59,596 nucleotides of DNA from JAWPMV01 sp038527215. GTDB lineage: Bacteria > Bacteroidota > Bacteroidia > J057. Positions 16,393-25,081 of the stretch are shown here, in pieces; position 1 is the stretch's first letter; each line of letters opens with the position of its first letter. The position numbers were made by a program, and so were the translations under genes. Where the stretch lies: the NCBI GenBank assembly GCA_038527215.1, contig JBCBGC010000034.1, positions 1 to 59,596 of the forward strand, in the 5' to 3' direction. Under the pieces are notes generated by a model. It was not told the origin of the DNA. It searched no databases and worked only from the letters and a program-made list of their open reading frames with translations.

Positions 16393-16908
16393 TTATTTCT
16401 TGCTGTTAGGAGCTGCAAAAGTCGTTTTCAGTTTTTCTTTCAATCGGTTGATCTTCGTCCCCACATTGCTAGGGGAAATCCCGGCCATGTCTGCGATCTC
16501 CTGATAGGAATGGCCTTCCAGGTATAAGAGAATAATGGCTTTGTTCAGGTCATCCCACTGGTTGATGATGCGACGCAATTGCTGAATGCGGGCTTCCAGC
16601 TCTTCGGAGCCTTTGTCCTCTGCTAAGCCGATGAATCGATCTTCCAAGGGCTGCTGTCGGCTCTTTTTGCGACTGAGGCTCCGGTGGTAAGAGATGGCTA
16701 CATTCAGGGCAATCCGATAAGCCCAGGTTGAAGCCTTTTTGGTGGGGTCATAGGTCGGGAACGCCCGCCACCATTGCAGGGCGATTTCCTGGGCCAGATC
16801 ATCCCGTTCCTCTGCATAGGCGCAGTAGGTATGGCAAACCTTAAAAATGATCTTTTGGTGTTGTTGAAGGAATGCCGTAAATGTCTGTTCCAGTGCGGAA
16901 TCTTTCAT
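16393..16908 (-). CDS. ECF-type RNA polymerase sigma-70 factor
   Basis: 171 residues. Region 2 is clear: ERDDLAQEIALQWWRAF, then STWAYRIALNVAISYHR for core binding and -10 recognition. Region 4 reads LYLEGHSYQEIADMAGIS followed by VGTKINRLKEKLK, the helix-turn-helix for -35 recognition. Regions 1 and 3 are missing, as in all ECF factors. It directly precedes the four-helix membrane protein and is divergent from the secreted protein at 17023, which may be a target. No autoregulated promoter could be read in the 114-base gap. Confidence 0.88.
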   Translation of the reverse strand: MKDSALEQTFTAFLQQHQKIIFKVCHTYCAYAEERDDLAQEIALQWWRAFPTYDPTKKASTWAYRIALNVAISYHRSLSRKKSRQQPLEDRFIGLAEDKGSEELEARIQQLRRIINQWDDLNKAIILLYLEGHSYQEIADMAGISPSNVGTKINRLKEKLKTTFAAPNSKK

Positions 16909-17022
16909 GAGCTTTCTTTACCCTATGATTCGCTGCAAAATGAAAAAAATCACAAGCGGGGGGATTTTTTATGGAAAAATGGTAAAAAAAGGCTCTTCAT
17001 AACAAACAACAAACACCTTATC

Positions 17023-17682
17023 ATGAGACATCACGCTCATTTACAGCTTTTTATTCCCTCGTTGGCCTTGATTCAGGTTACAGCTCTATGCCTTTTTCTG
17101 CCCTTGCTTACTCAAGCGCAATTGAAGCCCCTGGAGGTAGATTATCAAATGAGAGGATATTTTTATGCCACTTCGGCCATCGTGGACAGCCTGGCTCCTG
17201 GGGGATTTGGCGGTTCAAATAATATGACCACCCGCCAGGACGAAAGCTGGAAACACTTCACGCAAGACTTAGCGATTTTCATTGATACCACAGAGACAAA
17301 CCCTTTTTCAGAAGAGATTGCCGGCTACCCCCTCTATTTAATCAATGGATCAGATACGGTACAGGCCTTTGAAGCGCAGGACAGCCGCCTCGCTATGGTA
17401 GGAGAAGTGTGGTTGGATGAAAAATGGCAGCCCATTGAATACCTGCCTTCGAGTTGGTGTGGGAACAGTTACCATACCCTATACCTGCCCAGCAACCAGT
17501 ACTGGTCTTTTGCCATCCCTCAATACAAGGGCCCCATCGCTACCAAACTGCGGTACCGAATCACCACTGAAACTGGGCTAGAACTGGTCTCCAATGAAAT
17601 TGAAACCAGCATACATCCCAAGCAACTCACCACGCCACAAAGTTATCGGCCAAGAGGCCTGATGGATCCTTATGACAACTAA
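17023..17682 (+). CDS. Secreted protein of unknown function
   Basis: The frame is open from 16774, but the upstream part lies inside the sigma gene on the other strand. The ATG at 17023 gives a signal peptide (MRHHAHLQLFIPSLALIQVTALCLFLPLLTQAQ) and 219 residues. The mature protein begins LKPLEVDYQMRGYFYATSAI and is rich in Tyr, Trp and Gln. One cysteine pair is not obvious. I recognise no family. It is divergent from the ECF sigma gene, so it may belong to that regulon. Its stop overlaps the stop of the convergent lactonase gene by 4 bases. Confidence 0.6.
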   Translation: MRHHAHLQLFIPSLALIQVTALCLFLPLLTQAQLKPLEVDYQMRGYFYATSAIVDSLAPGGFGGSNNMTTRQDESWKHFTQDLAIFIDTTETNPFSEEIAGYPLYLINGSDTVQAFEAQDSRLAMVGEVWLDEKWQPIEYLPSSWCGNSYHTLYLPSNQYWSFAIPQYKGPIATKLRYRITTETGLELVSNEIETSIHPKQLTTPQSYRPRGLMDPYDN

Positions 17683-18872
17683 GGCTGCCCTGGCCAAAAT
17701 TTCAAACAAACCGGGGTAGGAAGACTGAATTCTTGTCCGGTAGCCACCGGCAGTCCCGCTTCATTGATGCTGTAGGTGAGCAGATTATCCGAGTTTTGGT
17801 TGGCGACCACCAGGAATTTGCCATCCGGGCTGATCGCAAAATCTCTCGGGATAGAACCCCCACTGGATACGGAACCAAGGAAACTTAGCTGGCCATCCTC
17901 AGGCGAAATAGCAAAGCTGGCGATGCTGTTTTCCTGGCTCTCGCCCAGACCCCGGTTGGACACGTACAAAAATCTGCCGTTGGGATGTAGGTGGATAGCT
18001 GCACAACTAATGGTAGGGACCGCCCTGGAACTATCTGAAATGGTAGAGATTCGCTGAACGGCTGGCAGGGATTGTTGCAGGCTATCGGCATCATAAAGTT
18101 CCACCGTAGCTGAAAGCTCGTTCAACACGTATAACCAATTTTTTTCTGGGTGACAGGCAAAATGCCTGGGTCCTCCTTCGGCCTGCACGGTAGTCATCGC
18201 TTGCAGCGCCAGGGAATCCCCTGCTTCCCGACTGTAATGAATGAGTTGATTGCTCCCAAGATCAGCTGCCAACACATATTGCTCATCCAAGGCCTGAATC
18301 ATATGGGCATGGGCTGCCTCTTGCCGGGGATGGGAGGACTGGGCATAAGCATGCTGATGAACACTGCTGGCTTCAGCCAAACTGCCGTCTTCCTTTAGGG
18401 GAAATCCGGCTACCGTTCCTCCTACATAGTTGGCCACTAAGACCATGCTTCCATCTGGGGCGACACTGATATGGCAAGGGGCATTTCCGTGGCTGGAAAC
18501 CGCGTTGAGATGGCTAAGTTGTTGAGTTTCTGGATCAAAGGCCAGGGCTACTACTTCCCCCACATAGGCATCCGCTGCCGCTATTTCGCTGACTGCATAG
18601 ACAAATTTTCCGTTGGGGTGAGGCGTAAGGTAGGAGGGATTGGTAATTCCGCTCAGGGTATCCAGCATAGAGACCGTTCCAGTCTTTTTGTCCATTCCAC
18701 ATACATAGATACCCGCAGCTTTCCCATCTACATGTCCCTCCTTTTGGGTATAGGTACCGACGAAAAAGAGGTGTGAGTCTGGAGAACTTTCCATAGGTTC
18801 TTCGGTAGGCTGGCAGCCAAGTAATCCACTCATTATCAGTATTAATAGATAGGCAATTTGGGTTGGTTTCAT
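17679..18872 (-). CDS. Lactonase-family seven-bladed propeller lipoprotein
   Basis: I chose the ATG at 18872 over the one at 18890, because MKPTQIAYLLILIMSGLLGC then gives a lipobox (LLGC); length is 397 residues. The body is a repeated propeller: FFVGTYTQ, GITNPSYLTPHPNGKFVYAVSE, HISVAPDGSMVLVANY, HLHPNGRFLYVSNRG, DFAISPDGKFLVVANQNSDN. This is the 6-phosphogluconolactonase/3-carboxymuconate cyclase fold (pfam10282). Secreted lipid-anchored members are common in Bacteroidota and their substrate is mostly unknown, so a pentose-pathway role is unlikely. The region upstream to 19139 is AT-rich and holds no gene that I see. Confidence 0.78.
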   Translation of the reverse strand: MKPTQIAYLLILIMSGLLGCQPTEEPMESSPDSHLFFVGTYTQKEGHVDGKAAGIYVCGMDKKTGTVSMLDTLSGITNPSYLTPHPNGKFVYAVSEIAAADAYVGEVVALAFDPETQQLSHLNAVSSHGNAPCHISVAPDGSMVLVANYVGGTVAGFPLKEDGSLAEASSVHQHAYAQSSHPRQEAAHAHMIQALDEQYVLAADLGSNQLIHYSREAGDSLALQAMTTVQAEGGPRHFACHPEKNWLYVLNELSATVELYDADSLQQSLPAVQRISTISDSSRAVPTISCAAIHLHPNGRFLYVSNRGLGESQENSIASFAISPEDGQLSFLGSVSSGGSIPRDFAISPDGKFLVVANQNSDNLLTYSINEAGLPVATGQEFSLPTPVCLKFWPGQP

Positions 18873-19139
18873 GTGAGAGCGTGTTAACATGTATATATTA
18901 TTAAATATGTCTGATTTATGTTAAATTATAGAATTTTATATATGAGCATTCCGGTGGTGGGAATTATTTTTCGAATGAAAATTCGGAAAGAAATTCACCT
19001 CCCTTTTGGGGAGCGCCTCTTTCTGCTCTGCGAACAAATTCCACTTTTTGTAGGAGAGTTTTAAAAAAATCTTGAAAAAAACCGTAGGAATCTTGAACAT
19101 TTTTCAGTCTCTTATGTTGGAACATCAAAGGATTTTTGC

Positions 19140-19619
19140 ATGGCTACTACCCGCGTTTCCTGCCATTGTCAAAAAGTTCCCGTCAAGCAATCCATGGATA
19201 AACCATCCATGCTAACGGGTATTTTAATTGCACTTTTACCAAAGTGCCCCTTCTGTATTCTGGCGTACACCAGCTCTGTAGCGGTGTGCGGCGGAGCGGG
19301 TATGCTCGAGCATGCACCTGTCTGGACATCTTACATCTCAATCGGTTTAGCTGCGTTGACCATGAGCTTCATTGGTCTTAGATATAGGGGAACTCGTACC
19401 TTATATGGACTGGCTCTAGCCTTTATGGGCGGCGTAATGATCACCTATGCGGAGTTGTTTTCCGGTTCTCTTTCCTGGTATCAAACGGGAGCCGCCTTAC
19501 TGCTTTTGGGCGTATGGGTGAATGGAAGCTTTCTCTTTTTTTGGAGGAAAGCGGTGGATTGGATCGGATTATCCACACAGCAGGAAACGAATTTGCTGAC
19601 TCGTTTCCGCTCAAACTAG
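19140..19619 (+). CDS. Cys-rich four-helix membrane protein upstream of cox genes
   Basis: 159 residues. The N-terminus has CHC (residues 8-10), then the first helix carries LLPKCPFCILAYTSSVAVCGG, so CPFC lies in or at the membrane. Three further hydrophobic segments follow. The pattern recalls MerC-type and other small metal-handling membrane proteins, but I cannot assign a family. The coxM gene begins 52 bases after the stop on the same strand, so co-transcription is plausible. Because the CO dehydrogenase active site contains copper, a link to metal supply is conceivable; this is speculation. The ATG at 19140 is the only good start. Confidence 0.6.
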   Translation: MATTRVSCHCQKVPVKQSMDKPSMLTGILIALLPKCPFCILAYTSSVAVCGGAGMLEHAPVWTSYISIGLAALTMSFIGLRYRGTRTLYGLALAFMGGVMITYAELFSGSLSWYQTGAALLLLGVWVNGSFLFFWRKAVDWIGLSTQQETNLLTRFRSN

Positions 19620-19671
19620 GAAAAAGGACCTAACTCGCGATGGTCCCTTACATACTGTAAATGCTTGTTAC

Positions 19672-20535
19672 ATGATACCTGCTACATTTGATTACCACGC
19701 TCCGTCCTCGCTGGAGGAAGCGATCTCCTTGCTGCAGTCCCTTGGTGAAGATGCCAAGATTCTGGCTGGTGGACATTCGCTCATTCCGATGATGAAGTTG
19801 CGTTTCGCCGAAGTGGACCACTTGATTGATATCAATCATGTCCCGGGTCTTTCTTACGTAAAAGAGGAAGACGGTTACCTAAAAATCGGGGCAATGACCC
19901 GAGAGATGGAGTTGGAAGAAACTCCCATGATCATGGACCGCTACCAAATTTTTACCGACACAGCGAAGCTGATCGCTGACCCCCAGGTGAGAAACATGGG
20001 GACCATTGGTGGAAACATTGCCCACGGTGATGCGGCCAACGACCATCCGGCAGTCATGCTGGCTATGCGTGCTGAAGTGCTGGCTATGGGCCCCAATGGC
20101 ACCCGTACTATTCCCATTGATGAATTTTTCTATGGATTCTACATGACCGCCTTGCAACATGGAGAAATCCTGACCGAAATTCGCATGCCTATTCCTCCGG
20201 CTGGCTCTGGAGGTGCCTATCACAAATTGGAACGGAAAGTCGGTGACTATGCTACCGCTGGCGTAGCAGTCCAATTGACCGTGAATGGTGGCGTATGCCA
20301 GCAGATTGGTATTGGACTCACCAACGTCAATCCTACCCCTTTGCGGGCAGAACGCTCCGAAAACGTATTGCGTGGACAAACTGTAACCGATGAGCTGATT
20401 GCTCAGGCGGCTCAGTTCGCTTCCGAAGACTGTAGTCCTTCTTCAGACCTGAGAGGAGATGAAGAGTACAAAAGAGCTATGGTAGGCGTCCTCGTTAAGC
20501 GTATGATCAAGAAGGCCTTGGAGCGGGCTCAATAA
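19672..20535 (+). CDS. coxM: Aerobic CO dehydrogenase FAD-binding medium subunit
   Basis: 287 residues, the usual length. FAD-binding motifs are visible: ILAGGHSLIPMMKLR near residue 32 and MGTIGGNIAHGDAAND near 106, the second being characteristic of CoxM. It passes electrons from the iron-sulfur subunit to FAD and on to quinone at the inner membrane. The coxS gene follows after 21 bases and coxL after that, in the M-S-L order of Form I clusters. Other molybdenum hydroxylase FAD subunits look alike, but the AYRCSFR loop in the neighbouring large subunit settles the identity. Confidence 0.9.
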   Translation: MIPATFDYHAPSSLEEAISLLQSLGEDAKILAGGHSLIPMMKLRFAEVDHLIDINHVPGLSYVKEEDGYLKIGAMTREMELEETPMIMDRYQIFTDTAKLIADPQVRNMGTIGGNIAHGDAANDHPAVMLAMRAEVLAMGPNGTRTIPIDEFFYGFYMTALQHGEILTEIRMPIPPAGSGGAYHKLERKVGDYATAGVAVQLTVNGGVCQQIGIGLTNVNPTPLRAERSENVLRGQTVTDELIAQAAQFASEDCSPSSDLRGDEEYKRAMVGVLVKRMIKKALERAQ

Positions 20536-20556
20536 TCCACATTAACCTATTTTGTA

Positions 20557-21057
20557 ATGAAAGAAATCACTGTATCCCTGAATGGGGAAAAACATACCCT
20601 TGAGGTTGAGCCAAGGCTGCTACTTGTTCACCTGATTCGGGAAAAACTCAATTCTACTGGTACCCACATTGGATGCGACACCTCTAACTGTGGCGCTTGT
20701 ACCATCCTCTTAGACGGAAAATCCGTCAAGTCCTGCACCATCCTGGCCGTTCAGGCCAATGGCAAAGAAATCGCCACCGTGGAAGGATTGGCTACTACCG
20801 AAGGCCTACATCCTATCCAGGAAGGTTTTAAGGAAAACCACGGACTTCACTGTGGCTTCTGTACCCCGGGCATGATGATGCGCGCTATTGAGATGCTGGA
20901 AAAAAATCCCAACCCAACCGAAGAAGAAATTCGCTGGGGAATCTCTGGTAACCTCTGCCGCTGCACGGGCTACAACAACATTGTCAAGGCTATTCAGTAT
21001 GCCAGCGCCAAGATGCGTGGAGCCGAATTGCCTGATACGGAACCCGAATTCGTTTAA
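20557..21057 (+). CDS. coxS: Aerobic CO dehydrogenase [2Fe-2S] small subunit
   Basis: 166 residues. The plant-type cluster ligands are Cys40, Cys45, Cys48 and Cys60 (GCDTSNCGAC...SC). The second, proximal cluster uses Cys99, Cys102, Cys134 and Cys136 (HCGFCTPG and CRCTGY). All eight are present, so electron transfer from the molybdenum centre in CoxL to FAD in CoxM should be intact. The gene lies 21 bases after coxM and 28 bases before coxL. Length and order are standard for the family. Confidence 0.92.
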   Translation: MKEITVSLNGEKHTLEVEPRLLLVHLIREKLNSTGTHIGCDTSNCGACTILLDGKSVKSCTILAVQANGKEIATVEGLATTEGLHPIQEGFKENHGLHCGFCTPGMMMRAIEMLEKNPNPTEEEIRWGISGNLCRCTGYNNIVKAIQYASAKMRGAELPDTEPEFV

Positions 21058-21085
21058 TCCTTTTTCCCAACTCAAAGCAATAACA

Positions 21086-23458
21086 ATGGCAATAAAATGT
21101 AATACGCCCAAGAGCATTAGCGGAATGGGTCATTCTATGAAAAGGAAAGAGGATGACCGATTCATTCAGGGCAAAGGAAACTACGTAGACGATGTCAAGC
21201 TGCCTGGCATGCTGTACATGGATATCGTTCGTAGTCCCTATGCCTACGCCAAAATCAAGAGTATCAATGCCGAGAAGGCCCTCGCCATCCCTGGCGTGCT
21301 GGCGGTAGTAACCGGGAAAGACCTGGAGCAATACAACCTGCACTGGATGCCTACCCTGATGTCGGATACCCAGATGGTCCTGCCCACAGACACCGTCATG
21401 TACCAGGCTCAGGAAGTTGCAGCTGTCATCGCCACGGATAAATACATCGCCCGTGACGGAAAAGAAGCCGTCGAGGTGGAGTATGAGATAATGAAGCCTG
21501 TGATGGACCCTTATAAGGCCATGGATGACGATGCGCCTGTATTGCGTCCGGACAAGGAAGGCAAAACCGATAACCATATCTGGCACTGGGAAGCAGGAGA
21601 CCGGGATGAAACGGAAAGAGTATTTGCGGAAGCGGATGTAACCGTTAAAGAGCAAATGCACATTCCACGGATCCACGTGGCCTCGATTGAAACCTGTGGT
21701 TGTGTAGCTGACTATGATAAAGTCAACAATCACCTGACCATGTATATGACCACCCAGGCCCCACACGCCATCCGGACGGTGATTGCCCTGGTGGCGGGAC
21801 ATGTGGGGTTGACGGAAGAAAAAATCCGGGTGATCTCCCCAGATATTGGGGGAGGGTTTGGCGGTAAAGTACCCGTCTATCCAGGATATGTCATCGCCAT
21901 CGCGGTTTCATTCCTCGTAGGGAAACCAGTCAAGTGGATTGAGGACCGCTCTGAAAACTTGCAGGCGGACTCTTTTGCCCGAGACTATCATATCACTGCG
22001 GAAATGGCCGCCACCAAGGAAGGAAAAATCCTGGCGACCCGCTTTAAAATTCTGGCCGACCACGGCTATACCGATGCTTCTGCCAACCCTTCAAAATTCC
22101 CTACGGGACTGTATTCCATCGGTACCGGATCTTATGATTACGGCACGGCCTTCATGGAGGCAGATGCGGTCTATACCAACAAACCACCAGGGGGAGTAGC
22201 TTATCGCTGTTCTTTCCGGGTAACGGAGGCTGTGCATGCCATCGAGCGGATCACAGATCGCCTGGCCCTGGAAATCGGCAAAGACCCCGCCCAGCTCCGC
22301 ATGGAGAACTTTATCAAAAAGGAGCAATTCCCCTGGAAATCTCCCACTGGCTGGGAATACGATTCAGGCGACTATCACGCCGGTCTCCAGAAAGCCATGG
22401 ACGTACTCAACTACGATGAGCTGAGAAAAGAGCAGGCGGAAAAAAGAGCCCGCGGCGAACTGATGGGGATTGGTATTTCTACCTTCACCGAGATTGTAGG
22501 AGCAGGTCCATCTAAGGACTTTGACATCCTCGGCATTAAGATGTTCGACAGTGCGGAAATTCGCGTTCACCCTACCGGTAAGGCCATCGCTCGCTTTGGA
22601 ACCAAGTCACAAGGACAAGGACACGAAACCACCTATGCGCAGATCATTGCGGAGGAACTCGGGATTCCTGCTGCCAATATTCAGATTGAAGAAGGAGATA
22701 CCGATACCGCGCCTTATGGACTCGGTACCTATGCCAGTCGGAGTACCCCTACTGCGGGTGCGGCTGCGGCCATCGCTGCTCGTAAGTTGCGCGACAAAGC
22801 CAAGAAAATTGCGGCCTACCTCCTGGAGGTAAGTGAGGAAGACCTGGAATGGGAACCTGGCAAATTCTTTGTCAAAGGAGCCCCTGAAAAGGCTAAAACC
22901 ATTCAGGAACTGGTTTTCGCAGCCTATACCAACCATCCGCAAGGCATGGAGGCTGGCTTTGAGGCTACCCACTATTATGATCCGCCCAACCTGACCTTCC
23001 CTTCCGGTGCTTATATCTGTGTCGTAGACATTGACAAGGAAACCGGGCAGATAGATATCCGTCGCTTTGTGGCCATTGATGACTGTGGAAACATCATCAA
23101 CCCCATGATTGTCCAGGGACAGGTGCACGGTGGATTGACCCAGGGACTGGCTCCTGCTATGTATGAATCACTCATTTACGATGAGGAAGGAAACATCCTG
23201 AATGGCACCTTTATGGACTACCTGGTCCCTACCGCGGTAGAATCTCCCAACTGGGAAACCGGGCATACCGTTACGCCTTCTCCTCACCACCCCATCGGGG
23301 CCAAGGGAGTAGGGGAATCCCCCACTGTAGGTGCGCCTCCTGCCATCGCCAATGCGATTGTGGATGCGTTATCCCACCTGGGCGTGACCCATATGGAGAT
23401 CCCCATTACGCCTTTTAAGGTCTGGAAAGTGTTGAAGGAAAAAGGCGCAATTGGATAG
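21086..23458 (+). CDS. coxL: Form I aerobic CO dehydrogenase large subunit (Mo-Cu)
   Basis: 790 residues from the ATG at 21086; the frame is open from 20888, but that part overlaps coxS out of frame. The active-site loop VAYRCSFR (A372-R378) has the Cys375 that binds copper in the Mo-S-Cu centre; AYRCSFR separates true Form I CO dehydrogenase from other xanthine-oxidase-type proteins. GGGFGGK (cofactor contact), and GAKGVGESPTVGAPPA with the catalytic Glu near the end, are intact. The enzyme oxidises CO to CO2 and feeds electrons to respiration, so the organism should be able to use trace CO. Accessory genes follow after a hairpin at 23493-23549. Confidence 0.95.
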   Translation: MAIKCNTPKSISGMGHSMKRKEDDRFIQGKGNYVDDVKLPGMLYMDIVRSPYAYAKIKSINAEKALAIPGVLAVVTGKDLEQYNLHWMPTLMSDTQMVLPTDTVMYQAQEVAAVIATDKYIARDGKEAVEVEYEIMKPVMDPYKAMDDDAPVLRPDKEGKTDNHIWHWEAGDRDETERVFAEADVTVKEQMHIPRIHVASIETCGCVADYDKVNNHLTMYMTTQAPHAIRTVIALVAGHVGLTEEKIRVISPDIGGGFGGKVPVYPGYVIAIAVSFLVGKPVKWIEDRSENLQADSFARDYHITAEMAATKEGKILATRFKILADHGYTDASANPSKFPTGLYSIGTGSYDYGTAFMEADAVYTNKPPGGVAYRCSFRVTEAVHAIERITDRLALEIGKDPAQLRMENFIKKEQFPWKSPTGWEYDSGDYHAGLQKAMDVLNYDELRKEQAEKRARGELMGIGISTFTEIVGAGPSKDFDILGIKMFDSAEIRVHPTGKAIARFGTKSQGQGHETTYAQIIAEELGIPAANIQIEEGDTDTAPYGLGTYASRSTPTAGAAAAIAARKLRDKAKKIAAYLLEVSEEDLEWEPGKFFVKGAPEKAKTIQELVFAAYTNHPQGMEAGFEATHYYDPPNLTFPSGAYICVVDIDKETGQIDIRRFVAIDDCGNIINPMIVQGQVHGGLTQGLAPAMYESLIYDEEGNILNGTFMDYLVPTAVESPNWETGHTVTPSPHHPIGAKGVGESPTVGAPPAIANAIVDALSHLGVTHMEIPITPFKVWKVLKEKGAIG

Positions 23459-23492
23459 CGACATATATGCTTTTCAGAAATAGATTATGATT

Positions 23493-23549
23493 AAAGACTG
23501 TCTCCGGCTCGCTTTAATTGCTTAAGTGTTGCTTGGGGCAGTCTTTTTT
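23493..23549 (+). terminator. Hairpin with T run between coxL and coxG
   Basis: AAAGACTG (23493-23500) pairs exactly with CAGTCTTT (3' arm from 23539), followed by more T. The loop is about 38 bases and can pair further (CTCC with GGGG). It lies 34 bases after the coxL stop and 20 before coxG, so it may act as a partial terminator that makes accessory genes weaker than coxMSL. Confidence 0.65.
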
Positions 23550-23568
23550 ACTCAGAAAACCCTAAGAG

Positions 23569-24165
23569 ATGAAAACAAAAATTGATAAAGTATTCCAGGT
23601 AAATGAACCCGTGGACAAGGTTTGGGACCTGATCAGTGATCCGCAGAAAGTCGTGGTCTGTGTACCCGGCGCTTCTATCACGGAAGCCATGGATGATCGT
23701 AACTACAAAGGCACCGTTTCTTTGAAATTCGGCCCGGTAAAGGCGGTTTACAATGGAGAAATTGCCATCACCGATATGGACACCGCTGGTAAAACCATGA
23801 CCCTGGTAGGCAAAGGCCTGGATTCCAAGGGCAAGGGTAGCGCTGATATGGAAATGCAGGGCACGGTCAAAGCCGTAGACGGAGGCGCTGAAGTAGATTA
23901 TAGCATGGAGGTGAGCGTAACCGGTATGCTGGCCCAGTTTGGTTCCCGACTGATCACGGACGTATCCAACTCGCTCTTTGATCAGTTTGTAACCAATTTT
24001 CAAGCCCAGTTGGCAGCAACCGATGCCCCTGCGCCTGAAGCTGCTACGGAAGCCGCTCCACAGAGCAATGCTGCCGCAAAGGAGGATAATTCTGTGAATG
24101 CATTTGCCATCATGTGGGCCGTGATCAAAGGATTTTTTGCCCGTTTATTCGGACGTGCCAGCTAG
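23569..24165 (+). CDS. coxG: CoxG-like SRPBCC protein with C-terminal membrane anchor
   Basis: 198 residues. The first 145 or so (VFQVNEPVDKVWDLISDPQKVVVCVPGASITE) form the SRPBCC/CoxG fold. An Ala/Pro-rich linker (ATDAPAPEAATEAAPQ) follows, then a hydrophobic tail FAIMWAVIKGFFARLF that probably inserts in or lies on the inner membrane. CoxG has been proposed to recruit CO dehydrogenase to the cytoplasmic membrane and link it to quinone; the tail here fits that view. It lies after coxL and before coxD on the same strand. The start ATG at 23569 is unambiguous. Confidence 0.85.
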   Translation: MKTKIDKVFQVNEPVDKVWDLISDPQKVVVCVPGASITEAMDDRNYKGTVSLKFGPVKAVYNGEIAITDMDTAGKTMTLVGKGLDSKGKGSADMEMQGTVKAVDGGAEVDYSMEVSVTGMLAQFGSRLITDVSNSLFDQFVTNFQAQLAATDAPAPEAATEAAPQSNAAAKEDNSVNAFAIMWAVIKGFFARLFGRAS

Positions 24166-24192
24166 GCATTTTACCAGAAAAAAAACGCCCTT

Positions 24193-25071
24193 ATGTCAAC
24201 CACTCTACAGATACAGCGGCCGCAGGACATCATTGATGGCATAGATCCTTTGGGATTTGTGGTAGATGAAGAATTGGCGACTATCCTATTCCTGATGGAA
24301 AAACTCGGCAAGCCCATCTTGCTGGAAGGCCCTCCGGGCGTCGGGAAAACGGAGGTAGCCAATATGTGGGCTTCCTGGCTGGGGGCACCCCTGATTCGCT
24401 TGCAATGCTACGAAGGATTGGATGTCAATACAGCAGTGTACGAATGGAACTACCAGAAGCAGCTGCTGAGCATTCAAATTCATGAGCAGAGTGGGAAGTC
24501 TGCCAAGGAAAAAACCGATTTCATCTTCGGAGAAGACTTTCTCCTGGCCCGTCCTTTATTGCAAGCGATTACGAATCAGGAAAGATCCCCGGTCCTATTG
24601 ATCGACGAAATTGACCGGGCTGATGAGGAATTCGAAGCCTTTTTACTGGAACTCCTCTCTGCCTTTCAGATCAGTATTCCTGAAATGGGGACCATACAGG
24701 CTACCCATAAACCCTACGTCATCCTGACCTCCAATCGGACCCGGGAGCTGAGTGATGCCTTGAAGCGTCGCTGTTTGTATCATTGGGTGCACTATCCTGA
24801 TCGGAAAAAGGAAGCCCGCATCGTGCAAAAACACCTACCTGGCATTGAAGAAAGTTTGATTCTTCGGTTGGTGGCTTTTGTTCAGGAACTGCGGGAGGAA
24901 AAATTGGAAAAAGTTCCCGGCATCGCCGAAACCCTGGATTGGACCCAGGGATTGATGGCGCTGGGACAAGAAGAAATTGATCGTGAAACGGTGGAAAAAT
25001 CCCTGGGCTGTCTGCTCAAGTCGGCCAAGGATATCGATACCGTGCGCATGTTGCATTTAGATAAACTCTAA
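24193..25071 (+). CDS. coxD: CoxD, MoxR-type AAA+ ATPase
   Basis: 292 residues. Walker A is GPPGVGKT at 46-53, Walker B LLIDEIDRADEEF, and the sensor region reads VILTSNRTRELSDALKRRC. MoxR ATPases act with VWA-domain proteins as chaperones that insert metal or sulfur into enzymes. CoxD is known to work in building the Mo-S-Cu site of CO dehydrogenase. Here coxE, the VWA partner, starts 11 bases after the stop. Length matches the CoxD family. It is cytoplasmic. Confidence 0.9.
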   Translation: MSTTLQIQRPQDIIDGIDPLGFVVDEELATILFLMEKLGKPILLEGPPGVGKTEVANMWASWLGAPLIRLQCYEGLDVNTAVYEWNYQKQLLSIQIHEQSGKSAKEKTDFIFGEDFLLARPLLQAITNQERSPVLLIDEIDRADEEFEAFLLELLSAFQISIPEMGTIQATHKPYVILTSNRTRELSDALKRRCLYHWVHYPDRKKEARIVQKHLPGIEESLILRLVAFVQELREEKLEKVPGIAETLDWTQGLMALGQEEIDRETVEKSLGCLLKSAKDIDTVRMLHLDKL

Positions 25072-25081
25072 GCCTTGACGC

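Noticed and set aside
16774..17022. Upstream extension of the secreted protein frame to 16774
   Set aside because: It runs through the sigma factor gene on the opposite strand. The ATG at 17023 gives a clean signal peptide.
20888..21085. Upstream extension of the coxL frame to 20888
   Set aside because: It overlaps coxS in another frame, the residues do not resemble any CoxL N-terminus, and the ATG at 21086 gives the expected family start.
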